In this document: positions 16,863-25,636 of the stretch, piece by piece | How the letters are laid out: each line of letters begins with the position of its first letter | Position numbering within the stretch: the stretch's first letter is position 1 | Source: Pseudomonas sp. ICMP22404 | Lineage (GTDB): Bacteria; Pseudomonadota; Gammaproteobacteria; Pseudomonadales; Pseudomonadaceae | NCBI RefSeq assembly: GCF_006227205.1 | Contig: NZ_VCNG01000010.1 | Span: 124,001 to 188,000, forward strand | DNA: 64,000 nucleotides | Reading direction: 5' to 3' | Translations under genes and position numbers: made by a program | Notes under the pieces: model-generated | The model's input: the letters and a program-made list of their open reading frames with translations, nothing else | What the model was told of the DNA's origin: nothing | The model's database searches: none

Positions 16863-19322
16863 TCAGCGGAACGTGCCGGGGGCCTTGAATAACAACGGCT
16901 GGGGCCGGGCCGGCCTGCATTGCAACGTGTCACAGGTAAACAACTGCGGGCGCTCGATGACATACCCCTGAGCGTAGTCCACTCCAATCTCCAGCAATGC
17001 CTGCTCGATCTGGGCAGTTTCCACAAACTCGGCAATGGTGCGCTTACCCATGACGTGGCCGATGTGGTTGATCACCTCGACCATTGCACGGTTAATCGGG
17101 TCGTCCAGCATATCCTTTACGAAACTCCCGTCGATCTTCAGGAAGTCTACAGGTAAATGTTTCAGGTAAGCGAATGAAGACATTCCGGCGCAAAAGTCAT
17201 CCAGCGAGAAGTAACAACCCAAGCTCTTGAGTTCATTGATAAAGCGAATGGCGCTGCCCAAATTCGAAATAGCGCTGGTCTCTGTAATTTCAAAACAAAT
17301 CATTTCCGGCGGAATCGAATACGCCGCGAACTGTTTACGCAGGAAGTCGAGGAATGCCTGATCTCCGATAGTCGTGCCTGACAGATTGATCGCACACATG
17401 GCCATTGGGCCCTGCCGCGAATCGTTCAGGCACTGGCGGATGATTCTGAAGACATTCTCCACCACCCAACGGTCCAGGGACGTCATCAGGCCATAGCGCT
17501 CCGCCGCAGGAATGAAGCTGTCCGGCAGAATCATCCGCCCGGCCTCGTCATGCAAGCGCAACAGGATCTCAATGTGCCCGCCACCATGGTCACCTGGCCC
17601 CAGTGCGGCAATTTCCTGGGCATAGAGGCAGAAGCGGTTTTCCTCCAGGGCCATGTGCAAGCGCTGGACCCAGGCCATCTCACCGAAACGCAGGGACAAC
17701 TCCGAATCGTCGGCATGGTAGACCTGGACTCGGTTGCGGCCCTTCTCCTTGGCCATGTAACAGGCCATGTCGGCGGCGCGCAGGGACGCCTCCAGGGTGG
17801 TCGGGTTCTGGGCGATGTGCACCAGGCCAATACTCACGGTGGTGACGAATGGCCGCCCTTTCCAGACAAAGTGCAGATTCTGCACGGTCTGGCGCAGACC
17901 TTCAGCGATCTTCTCCGCGGCCTCCGGCGAACAGTTCTCCAGCAAGATACCGAACTCATCGCCGCCCAACCGGGCCAGGGTGTCGTTTTCCCGCAGGCCC
18001 GATTGCAGCAACGCGCAGATGTGCCGCAACAATTCGTCACCCGCCGCATGGCCGCAGGTATCGTTGACCAGCTTGAACTGGTCCAGGTCGAGGAACATCA
18101 AGGCATGGCGCCCGACCTGGCGCGTCAGGTTATGCAAGGCCTGCTCGAGCCGGTACTCGAATTCCCGGCGGTTCGCCAGGCCGGTCAGCGCATCATGGGT
18201 AGCCTGCCACGACAGGTTGGCAATGTACTGGCGCTCCTGGGTCATGTCGTGCAGGACCAGGACGGCGCCGCTGACCTTGCCCGCATGGCGAATCGGCGCC
18301 CCCACCAGGGTCACCGACACCGTGCTGCCGTCCAGGCGCTGGATCAGTTTGGAATGTTCGCTGCCACCACCGAGCCGACCGCTGAGAATGTGTTCGATCA
18401 GCGTCAGGCCTTCGGTCTGGGCATTGTCGTCGATCAGGTTGAACAGCGCGGCCAAGGGCAGTCCGGTGGCGTGTTCGGCCTTCCAGTGGGTCATCGCCTC
18501 GGCAGCGGGATTCATGTAGGCAATGGCGCCTTCGACGTCGGTGGTGATGACCCCGTCGCCGATGGACTGCAAAGTGATCTGCGCCCTCTCCTTCTCCAGT
18601 TGCAAGGCATTGGCGAACACCTGTCGCTGAGTCAGCAGTTTGTGGGTACGCAACAAGGCCAGGACAATCAGCCCAAGTGCTGTGGCGAAGTTGGTCACCA
18701 GCAACAGGCGCAGGATAAAGCGCGATCCCTCGCCCAGCTCGTCGCTGAAAGCCTTGGCTGCCGGGGTAACGGAGTCGTTGATGGCAAAGATCCGCGCCTT
18801 CCAGCCGCGGATATCGGTCTCTGAAGCAGTCCCTTCGGCAATGCTGTCGTGCATCTGCCGGGCAACGTTATCCAGCTCGATCAGATAGCCGTCGCCCACC
18901 GTCCAGAGATCGATGGCTTCTTCCAGGTAACTGAAGTGACGGAAATTCAGATAGAGCCAGATCAGGCTGGGCACGTCGTCCGGGTGGTTTCCCCCTTGAA
19001 GGATGCCCGCCCGTGCCGCTTCCAGGTCAGGCGGCTGTCGATCCAGCGCCACCCGCAAGTCGTGACCGCCCTCGGGCACGGCAATGGCTTGCTGATATTT
19101 ACGGAAAATCGATTCGTCGCGGCTGTCGGCATAGAGATTCAGGTAATAAATGGCGTCCTTCTGCCCCTTGGACCAGAGGCTTTCCCCCGCGACATAGCCA
19201 CGAACGGCTGATAATACGTAGAGACTGACGCCTCCGAGCAATGCCTGAAATAGCACAACGGCAATGAAGGGCCAGACGATGCCCAACAAACGAGGCGTTC
19301 CGAGAGTCCGCTTTTGCTTCAT
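16863..19322 (-). CDS. Membrane PAS-GGDEF-EAL cyclic di-GMP protein
   Basis: 819 residues from the ATG at 19322 (AAGGG five bases upstream). Two membrane segments (about 10-40 and 201-225) flank a periplasmic sensor region. A PAS domain (~247-364), GGDEF domain (GGDEF at 453-457 with RxxD inhibitory site REND) and EAL domain follow. The EAL signature is the variant EILLR, but the other catalytic residues are present: NLSG, FEITET, DDFCAG, KIDGSF, AEFVET and QGY. A phosphodiesterase role is likely and a bifunctional one possible. Neither the signal nor a close named homologue can be told from the sequence. Confidence 0.9.
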   Translation of the reverse strand: MKQKRTLGTPRLLGIVWPFIAVVLFQALLGGVSLYVLSAVRGYVAGESLWSKGQKDAIYYLNLYADSRDESIFRKYQQAIAVPEGGHDLRVALDRQPPDLEAARAGILQGGNHPDDVPSLIWLYLNFRHFSYLEEAIDLWTVGDGYLIELDNVARQMHDSIAEGTASETDIRGWKARIFAINDSVTPAAKAFSDELGEGSRFILRLLLVTNFATALGLIVLALLRTHKLLTQRQVFANALQLEKERAQITLQSIGDGVITTDVEGAIAYMNPAAEAMTHWKAEHATGLPLAALFNLIDDNAQTEGLTLIEHILSGRLGGGSEHSKLIQRLDGSTVSVTLVGAPIRHAGKVSGAVLVLHDMTQERQYIANLSWQATHDALTGLANRREFEYRLEQALHNLTRQVGRHALMFLDLDQFKLVNDTCGHAAGDELLRHICALLQSGLRENDTLARLGGDEFGILLENCSPEAAEKIAEGLRQTVQNLHFVWKGRPFVTTVSIGLVHIAQNPTTLEASLRAADMACYMAKEKGRNRVQVYHADDSELSLRFGEMAWVQRLHMALEENRFCLYAQEIAALGPGDHGGGHIEILLRLHDEAGRMILPDSFIPAAERYGLMTSLDRWVVENVFRIIRQCLNDSRQGPMAMCAINLSGTTIGDQAFLDFLRKQFAAYSIPPEMICFEITETSAISNLGSAIRFINELKSLGCYFSLDDFCAGMSSFAYLKHLPVDFLKIDGSFVKDMLDDPINRAMVEVINHIGHVMGKRTIAEFVETAQIEQALLEIGVDYAQGYVIERPQLFTCDTLQCRPARPQPLLFKAPGTFR

Positions 19323-19511
19323 GAGGTCCCTTGCACAGGCATTGCCGATGAGCACCCGGGAGAAATCCGCTCCTGATTTCAGAGCCTAGGCCAGTTTTCG
19401 ATCCTTGGAATGGTTGGATCGAAGGATCTATAGGCTTTGGATGGAAATTCGAATAAATCGGGGCATTTGGCTGATTTTTTTGGATACTAAGCGCAGAAAA
19501 TCACAGGAAAC

Positions 19512-21338
19512 TCAAGGCTGCTGTATCTGTTGCAAATGACCATAGAGTCGGGCGTACAGGCCGCCCTCGGCAATCAATTGCAAATGGTCGCCGTCTTCAG
19601 CGATTCGCCCACCATCGAACACCAATACCCGGTCGGCCTGTTTCACGGCCGACAACCGGTGGGCAATGATCAGCGTGGTGCGTCCACTCAGAAAACGCGC
19701 CAGGGCCTGGTGGAGGTTGTACTCGGTGGCGGCGTCCAGTGCGGAGGTCGCTTCGTCAAGGATCACCACCCGCGGCTCGGCCAATACCATGCGGGCAATG
19801 GCCAGGCGTTGACGCTGCCCACCGGACAGCCGCACCCCGGAACGTCCAACCACACTCTCCAGCCCCAGGGGCAACGCGCGCACCGTGGTATCGAGCTGGG
19901 CAATGGCCAATGCCCGCCAGCAGGCCTCGTCGCTGCAGTCGCGGCCCATGGAGAGGTTGGCCCGCACCGTGTCGTTGAACAAGGCAGGATGCTGCAGCAC
20001 CACCGCGACATTTTCACGGATGGTTTCCAGGCCGATCTCCTGCTGCGTGGCGCCACCAAACCGGATGCTGCCCGACTGCGGCGTATACAGGCCCAACAAC
20101 AGCTGCACCAGGGTGCTCTTGCCGCCACCGCTGGCCCCCACGATGGCGACTTTTTCGCCGGGTGAGATGGACAGGTTCAACTGGTCGAGCACCAGTTCCT
20201 CGCCATAGCCGAAGCTCAAGCCCTGGATGTCGATGCCCACAGTATCGTGGCCCTTGAACGGGTCGACACCGCCGGTGTACTGAGGTTCGTCGGCCCGGGC
20301 CAGGAGTTCGTTGATCCGACTCAACGCACCGCCCGCCGCGTAATAGGCGTATTGCAGGTTCAACAACTGCTCCACCGGACCGATCATGAACCAGAGGTAG
20401 CTGAACACCGCCAGCATCTGGCCAATGGACAGGTCGGAAAACAGCACCGTGAGCATCGCCGCAGCACGGAAAATGTCGATGCCGAACTGGAACAGCAAGC
20501 CACTGGCGCGGCCCGACGCATCGCTTTTCCACTGGGAATTGACCGCATAATCACGCACCTCCCGGGCGCGCTGACCCAAGCGACCGAGGAAAAAACCCTG
20601 ACGGTTCCCGGCGCGCACTTCCTGGATCGCGTCCAGGGTTTCGGTCAATGCCTGGGTGAAGCGCGAGGTGCTGTCGTTCTCCAGCTTCTTGAGGTGCTTG
20701 ACCCGCTTGCCCAACTGCACCGTGGCATAGATCACCAGCGGATTGAACAACAGGATCAGCAGCGCCAGTTTCCAATGCATCCACATCAGGATGCCGGCGG
20801 TGCCCACCAGCGTCAGCATCGCCACCAGGAAACGGCTGAGGGTTTCGCCGACGAATTTATCGAGAGTGTCCAGGTCGGTGACCAGGTGCGCGGCCACGGT
20901 GCCGCTGCCCAGGCTTTCGTATTCCCCCAGGGAAATACGTTTGAGGCGCTCGATCAGACGGACACGGATGCGATAGACGATGTCTTTGGCGAGCCTGGCA
21001 AACAAACGTGCCTGTAACACGTTGAACAGCAACGCGCCGCACCGAAGGGTCAAGGTCGCCAGCAGCATCAAGCCGATATAGCCCGCAGCCGTTTGCCACC
21101 CCGTCGGCAAGGCGTGGTTCATCACCTTCAGGGCGGCGTCGCCACGCCCTAGCAGCACTTCATCCACCAACAATGGCAACAGTAAAGGGATCGGCACGCT
21201 ACAAAGCGTCGCCAGCACCGCCACGCCGTTGGCAATCCACAGGGCTTTCTTGTGTTTGAGGGCCAGGCGACGGATTTCCGCCCAGCTCAATCGATCGACG
21301 CGCTGTGGCTCCGAGGTGCCATCCGGCAGGTCAGGCAC
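19512..21338 (-). CDS. ABC transporter, fused permease and ATPase
   Basis: A half-transporter of about 608 residues. About 30-310 form a six-helix exporter membrane domain; the ATPase domain has Walker A GASGGGKST, Q-loop VVLQHPALF, signature LSGGQRQRLAIA, Walker B VVILDEATSALD and IIAHRLS. The substrate is unknown; the type includes lipid, drug and peptide exporters. I chose the GTG at 21338, which overlaps the DsbA-like stop by 8 bases and has GGAG ten bases upstream. A TTG at 21365 would add nine residues. Confidence 0.9.
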   Translation of the reverse strand: MPDLPDGTSEPQRVDRLSWAEIRRLALKHKKALWIANGVAVLATLCSVPIPLLLPLLVDEVLLGRGDAALKVMNHALPTGWQTAAGYIGLMLLATLTLRCGALLFNVLQARLFARLAKDIVYRIRVRLIERLKRISLGEYESLGSGTVAAHLVTDLDTLDKFVGETLSRFLVAMLTLVGTAGILMWMHWKLALLILLFNPLVIYATVQLGKRVKHLKKLENDSTSRFTQALTETLDAIQEVRAGNRQGFFLGRLGQRAREVRDYAVNSQWKSDASGRASGLLFQFGIDIFRAAAMLTVLFSDLSIGQMLAVFSYLWFMIGPVEQLLNLQYAYYAAGGALSRINELLARADEPQYTGGVDPFKGHDTVGIDIQGLSFGYGEELVLDQLNLSISPGEKVAIVGASGGGKSTLVQLLLGLYTPQSGSIRFGGATQQEIGLETIRENVAVVLQHPALFNDTVRANLSMGRDCSDEACWRALAIAQLDTTVRALPLGLESVVGRSGVRLSGGQRQRLAIARMVLAEPRVVILDEATSALDAATEYNLHQALARFLSGRTTLIIAHRLSAVKQADRVLVFDGGRIAEDGDHLQLIAEGGLYARLYGHLQQIQQP

Positions 21339-21966
21339 AGGCCGCACGCTCCAGCCAGCGGCCAAGCAGTGGTGACAGTTGGCTCAGGGGTTGGTAACCG
21401 TTGGTGAGCAGGGCCAATTGGCCCTCGCGCTCGGCCAGTAGCGTAGGGAACCCGGCAATGCCGAGATCCTGCACCCACGTGAAATCCGCGGCAGTGGCCG
21501 CATGTTGATCGGCACTGTCAAACGCCGCGGCAAACTCGATGCGTGGCAGTCCGGCCTGTTCGGCCAGTTCCACCAGGACGCTGGCATGGGTCACGTCGCG
21601 ACCCTGCACATAAAAAGCCTGCTGGATCAGTTTGAGCAGCTTCCAGGCCAGGTCCGGCGCCAGGCTCCGGGCCGTCACCACAGCCCGGCAGGCCGGCTCG
21701 GTGTCATAAACGAAACCGTCCGGCAACGCGCCCTCCAGCTTGAAGGGCTGGCCGGTGGCCTGGGTGACAGCCTGCCAGTGCTCGAGGATGTAACGCCGGG
21801 TAGTGGGCTCCAGGGCCGAACCGCTGCCCGTACGCAACCCGCCCACCACCAGGTGCAGCTCCACGCCCTGGACCCGCGCCTGCTCGACCAATGCTTCGGC
21901 CACCGGCGCGAAGCCCCAGCACCAGGAACACATCGGGTCCATGACATACAGCAGACGTGGCGGCAT
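21331..21966 (-). CDS. DsbA-family (FrnE-like) oxidoreductase
   Basis: 211 residues with a thioredoxin fold. The N terminus carries CSWCWGF (CxxC), and the cis-proline region is GIAGFPTLL. There is no signal peptide, so it is cytoplasmic, like FrnE or 2-hydroxychromene isomerase relatives rather than periplasmic DsbA. It lies 3 bases downstream of trhO and overlaps the ABC transporter start, so the three genes form one unit. Confidence 0.88.
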   Translation of the reverse strand: MPPRLLYVMDPMCSWCWGFAPVAEALVEQARVQGVELHLVVGGLRTGSGSALEPTTRRYILEHWQAVTQATGQPFKLEGALPDGFVYDTEPACRAVVTARSLAPDLAWKLLKLIQQAFYVQGRDVTHASVLVELAEQAGLPRIEFAAAFDSADQHAATAADFTWVQDLGIAGFPTLLAEREGQLALLTNGYQPLSQLSPLLGRWLERAACA

Positions 21967-21969
21967 GGT

Positions 21970-22911
21970 TCAAGCCTCGGAGGATGATTGCTTGTAGTTG
22001 TAGCCGATCGGGTGCGGCATGTTGCGAGCCTTGGCCAATTCGATCTGCTTTTGCCGGTCGATCGCACTGCGACGGGTCTTCTCGCTCAGTTTGTCCCAGC
22101 AATGCGGGCAGCTGATGCCCGGCACGTAGTGCTCCGAAGCGCGATCTTCCAGGCTCACCGGTGTACGGCACGCATGACATTGATCGTAGTCGCCTTCGCT
22201 GAGATCGTGGCGAACGGTCACGCGGTTATCGAACACAAAGCAGTCGCCGCGCCATTTGGTTTCTTCCTGGGGAACCTCTTCGAGGTATTTCAGGATGCCA
22301 CCCTTGAGGTGGAAAACCTCGTCGAAGCCCTGGCTCAGCATGTAGCTGGAAGCTTTTTCACAGCGGATGCCGCCGGTGCAGAACATCGCGACCTTCTTGT
22401 GCCGGGCCGGGTCGAAGTTGGCCTTGATGTAGTCGGGAAACTCGCGAAAGCTGGTGGTCTTGGGATCGATTGCGCCTTCGAATGTCCCGATAGACACTTC
22501 GTAGTCGTTACGGGTATCGATCAGCAACACTTCCGGATCGCTGATCAGCGCGTTCCAGTCCTGGGGTTCGACATAGGTGCCGACCTGCTTGTTCGGATCC
22601 ACGCCTTCGACGCCGAGGGTGACGATTTCTTTCTTGAGCTTGACCTTGGTGCGGTAGAACGGCTGCTCGTCGCAGTACGACTCCTTGTGATCGATATCGA
22701 TCATCCGCGGGTCGTTCTTGAGCCAGGCCAGCAAGCCGTCGATGCCTTCACGGGTACCGGAGACCGTGCCGTTGATGCCTTCTTCGGCGATCAGCAGAGT
22801 GCCTTTGATAGCGTTATCGAGCATCGCCTTGAGCAAGGGCTCACGCAGCTCGACGTAATCTTCCAGGGTGACGAACTTATACAGTGCCGCCACGACAATG
22901 GGTTGTGTCAT
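21970..22911 (-). CDS. trhO: tRNA uridine-34 hydroxylase, rhodanese family
   Basis: 313 residues. A central rhodanese domain contains the active loop CTGGIRCEKA. A C-terminal cysteine cluster (CHACRTP and CPHC) is likely zinc-binding. TrhO (YceA) hydroxylates U34 of tRNAs, the first step of 5-methoxyuridine and cmo5U-type modification. The ATG at 22911 has GGAGA eight bases upstream. A terminator separates it from bolA, so trhO probably has its own promoter in 22912-22956. Confidence 0.93.
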   Translation of the reverse strand: MTQPIVVAALYKFVTLEDYVELREPLLKAMLDNAIKGTLLIAEEGINGTVSGTREGIDGLLAWLKNDPRMIDIDHKESYCDEQPFYRTKVKLKKEIVTLGVEGVDPNKQVGTYVEPQDWNALISDPEVLLIDTRNDYEVSIGTFEGAIDPKTTSFREFPDYIKANFDPARHKKVAMFCTGGIRCEKASSYMLSQGFDEVFHLKGGILKYLEEVPQEETKWRGDCFVFDNRVTVRHDLSEGDYDQCHACRTPVSLEDRASEHYVPGISCPHCWDKLSEKTRRSAIDRQKQIELAKARNMPHPIGYNYKQSSSEA

Positions 22912-22956
22912 GGGTATTTCTCCAGGTGGCTACCCTCGTAAAGGGTGAACCGGATG

Positions 22957-22986
22957 CAAAAAAAACGCGCCGGGTAAGCGGCGCGT
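22957..22986 (-). terminator. Terminator after bolA-like gene
   Basis: Minus strand: ACGCGCCG pairs with CGGCGCGT around a six-base loop, followed by a run of eight T (A-run 22958-22965 on plus). A strong intrinsic terminator for the DUF2059-bolA transcript, 74 bases after the bolA stop. Confidence 0.88.
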
Positions 22987-23060
22987 GCGAATTCTAACAA
23001 AAACTCATGGGTTGCAGGACTTCGACGTCGGGGCTTTACATAAATCCTTCGCCACGCCGA

Positions 23061-23360
23061 TCAGTGCTTGCTGCCACCGGCACAGGTCGGCGAAGCCGGG
23101 GCGGCATCGATCTGTGCCCATTCTTCGGGGGTGTAGGTGTGCAGCGCCAACGCATGGAATTCGCCCATCAGCTCACCCAGCGTGCCGTAGACCTTCTGGT
23201 GGCGCTTGACCCGATTCAGTCCTTCAAATTGCCGGCTCACCACCACCGCCTTGAAGTGGGTCTGTAACCCACGGCTGTGCATGTGGCTTTCATCCAGCAC
23301 TTGCAGGTGCTCGGGCTGCAGGAGGCCGAGGGTCGATTCGATGCGTTGTTGCATGCTCAT
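23061..23360 (-). CDS. bolA: BolA family protein
   Basis: 99 residues with the BolA fold signature: HMHSRGLQTHFKAVVVS, then LNRVKRHQKVYGTL and ALALHTYTPEEW. BolA proteins act with monothiol glutaredoxins in iron-sulfur handling and can act as DNA-binding regulators of envelope genes. The histidine in RVKRHQKVY is the expected cluster ligand. The ATG at 23360 has GGAG eight bases upstream. It lies 12 bases after the DUF2059 gene and is probably co-transcribed with it. Confidence 0.93.
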   Translation of the reverse strand: MSMQQRIESTLGLLQPEHLQVLDESHMHSRGLQTHFKAVVVSRQFEGLNRVKRHQKVYGTLGELMGEFHALALHTYTPEEWAQIDAAPASPTCAGGSKH

Positions 23361-23372
23361 ACCGGGCTCCGC

Positions 23373-23894
23373 TTACGGCTTTTTCTTGGCAGGGGCAGCA
23401 GCTTTGGGCTCAAGCTCGGTGGTCATGTCCGCCAGCAGCTTGTTGACCACCGGCACGGCGCTTTCCAGCTTGGCCTGGGTCAGTTGGGCCGACTGCTGGG
23501 TCAGCTGCGGCATTTTTTCCAGGACTTTCTTGCCAAGGGGCGACTGGTAGAAAGCCACCAGGTCCTTGAGCTCCGACTCGCTGAAGTTGGTGGTGTAGAG
23601 CTTGACCATGTCCGGCTTGAGCTTGTTCCAGCCGATGGCCTGGTCAAGCGCGGCATTGGCCTTGGCCTGGTAGGTTTCCAGGGTGGCTTTTTTCGACTCG
23701 GGAGCCTTGGTCTGCTCGAAGCGCTGGGCAAACATCTGTTGCACCTGCATGTACACCGGGGTGCCCAGTTTGTCAGCGTGTGCCAAGGTCAGGAACGCTT
23801 CGGCGCTGGCGTTGTGGCTGGCGGTATCGGCGAGAACAGGGCCGCTGGCACACACCAGAGCAACTGCGGTACAGATGGCGCGAAGACGGGTCAT
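23373..23894 (-). CDS. Secreted DUF2059 protein
   Basis: 173 residues with a clear Sec signal peptide (RAICTAVALVCASGPVLA) and predicted cleavage near residue 23. The mature part is helical with the DUF2059-type core YTTNFSESELKDLVAFYQSP and a lysine/alanine-rich C-terminal tail. The function is unknown; it is expected to be periplasmic. AAGGA supports the ATG at 23894. It is transcribed divergently from fumC. Confidence 0.88.
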   Translation of the reverse strand: MTRLRAICTAVALVCASGPVLADTASHNASAEAFLTLAHADKLGTPVYMQVQQMFAQRFEQTKAPESKKATLETYQAKANAALDQAIGWNKLKPDMVKLYTTNFSESELKDLVAFYQSPLGKKVLEKMPQLTQQSAQLTQAKLESAVPVVNKLLADMTTELEPKAAAPAKKKP

Positions 23895-23989
23895 CGAGTT
23901 TCCTTATCTAACTGGCGAGGTAAAACCCCAAGGGCGACCATTCTGCGCCTAAAAAACGCCAGGCCTCAACCCCGGTGCTTGCCGGTCCC

Positions 23990-24027
23990 GATTGACGGAC
24001 CGAACCGACCGCCCCTAGATTGACGGA
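23990..24027. promoter_or_regulatory. Direct repeat in DUF2059-fumC divergent promoter
   Basis: GATTGACGGA occurs at 23990-23999 and again at 24018-24027, 28 bases apart (about 2.7 helical turns). Together with flanking CCGAACC/ACCGG elements it could bind a regulator of fumC or the DUF2059 gene. This is a by-eye observation with no known matching regulator. Confidence 0.3.
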
Positions 24028-24086
24028 ACCGGTACCGCCCGACAGGGCCTAAACTGCGCATTCAGACCTATCAGGAGTTTGACCCA

Positions 24087-25481
24087 ATGAGCCGTATCGA
24101 AACCGACAGCCTTGGCCAGGTTGAAGTCCCGGAGGACGCCTACTGGGGCGCCCAGACACAGCGTTCCATGATCAACTTCGCCATCGGTAACGAACGCATG
24201 CCGCTGTCGGTGCTGCATGCCCTGGCGATGATCAAGAAAGCCGCCGCGCGGGTCAACGACCGCAACGGCGACTTGCCCGCCGACATCGCTCGACTGATCG
24301 AACAGGCCGCCGACGAAGTGCTGGACGGCCAGCATGACGACCAGTTCCCGCTGGTGGTCTGGCAGACCGGCAGCGGCACTCAGAGCAACATGAACGTCAA
24401 CGAGGTGATCGCCGGGCGCGCCAACGAGCTGGCGGGCAACCCCCGCGGCGGCAAGACCCCGGTGCACCCCAACGACCACGTCAACCGCTCCCAGAGCTCC
24501 AACGACTGCTTCCCTACCGCCATGCACATCGCCGCCGTGCAAGCCGTCCACAAGCAATTGTTGCCGGCCATCAGCGAACTGTCCGGCGGGCTGGCGGAAC
24601 TGGCCGCGCGCCACCTGAAACTGGTCAAGACCGGTCGCACCCACATGATGGATGCCACGCCGATCACGTTCGGCCAGGAATTGTCAGCCTTCATTGCCCA
24701 GCTCGACTACGCCGAACGGGCGATCCGTGCCGCGCTACCGGCGGTCTGCGAACTGGCCCAGGGCGGCACGGCGGTCGGCACCGGGCTCAACTCGCCCCAC
24801 GGCTTCGGCGAAGCGATTGCCGCCGAACTCGCGGCGCTGTCCGGTTTGCCATTTGTTACCGCGCCGAACAAGTTTGCGGCACTGGCGGGGCACGAGCCCC
24901 TGACCACGCTTTCCGGCGCGCTGAAAACCCTGGCCGTGACCCTGATGAAAATCGCCAACGACCTGCGCCTGCTGGGCTCCGGACCTCGGGCCGGCTTCGC
25001 CGAAGTGAAATTGCCGGCCAACGAGCCGGGCAGTTCCATCATGCCTGGCAAGGTCAACCCGACCCAGTGCGAAGCCTTGTCGATGCTGGCCTGCCAGGTC
25101 ATGGGCAATGACGTGACCATTGGCTTTGCCGCCAGTCAGGGCCATTTGCAGTTGAACGTGTTCAAGCCGGTGATCATCCACAACCTGCTGCAATCGATCC
25201 GCCTGCTGGCCGATGGCTGCAGCAACTTCCAGCAACATTGCATCGCCGGGCTCGAGCCCGATGGCGAGCAGATGGCGGCGCACCTGGAGCGTGGGTTGAT
25301 GCTGGTGACAGCGTTGAACCCGCATATCGGCTACGACAAGTCCGCCGAGATCGCCAAGAAAGCCTACAACGAAGGGCTGACCTTGCGCGAGGCAGCGCTG
25401 CAGTTGGGCTATCTGACCGACGAGGAGTTCGATGCCTGGGTGCGGCCGGAAAACATGCTGGAAGCCGGTAGCCAGGGCTGA
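24087..25481 (+). CDS. fumC: Class II fumarate hydratase
   Basis: The iron-independent fumarase, 464 residues, interconverting fumarate and malate in the TCA cycle. Signatures are GSGTQSNMNVNEV, SSNDCFPTAMHIAAV, and the catalytic loop GSSIMPGKVNPTQCE. Aspartase and argininosuccinate lyase share the fold, but the overall match is to FumC. AGGAG lies nine bases before the ATG. It is monocistronic as far as can be seen. Confidence 0.96.
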   Translation: MSRIETDSLGQVEVPEDAYWGAQTQRSMINFAIGNERMPLSVLHALAMIKKAAARVNDRNGDLPADIARLIEQAADEVLDGQHDDQFPLVVWQTGSGTQSNMNVNEVIAGRANELAGNPRGGKTPVHPNDHVNRSQSSNDCFPTAMHIAAVQAVHKQLLPAISELSGGLAELAARHLKLVKTGRTHMMDATPITFGQELSAFIAQLDYAERAIRAALPAVCELAQGGTAVGTGLNSPHGFGEAIAAELAALSGLPFVTAPNKFAALAGHEPLTTLSGALKTLAVTLMKIANDLRLLGSGPRAGFAEVKLPANEPGSSIMPGKVNPTQCEALSMLACQVMGNDVTIGFAASQGHLQLNVFKPVIIHNLLQSIRLLADGCSNFQQHCIAGLEPDGEQMAAHLERGLMLVTALNPHIGYDKSAEIAKKAYNEGLTLREAALQLGYLTDEEFDAWVRPENMLEAGSQG

Positions 25482-25506
25482 ACTCTGGTTGACAGGAAGT
25501 GAGCCT

Positions 25507-25599
25507 TCGCGAGCAGGCTCGCTCCCACAAGGGATCCCGGTCGAACCCGGGATTTGCATACGCTGAAGATCCAATGTGGGAGCGAGCCTGCTCGCGATG
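25507..25599. repeat. REPIN-type inverted repeat, fumC-DMT gap
   Basis: TCGCGAGCAGGCTCGCTCCC starts the left arm (25507-25529). The inverted TGTGGGAGCGAGCC arm is at 25575-25599. An inner dyad (GGGATCCCGG...CCCGGGAT) adds to the symmetry. It lies between convergent genes. Confidence 0.85.
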
Positions 25600-25636
25600 A
25601 GGCCGGTCGACTCACATCACTGTCACCTGCAGGCCG

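Noticed and set aside
25507..25599. Possible CRISPR-like array of short repeats
   Set aside because: Only two inverted copies, not direct repeats with regular spacers, and no cas genes; it fits a REPIN.
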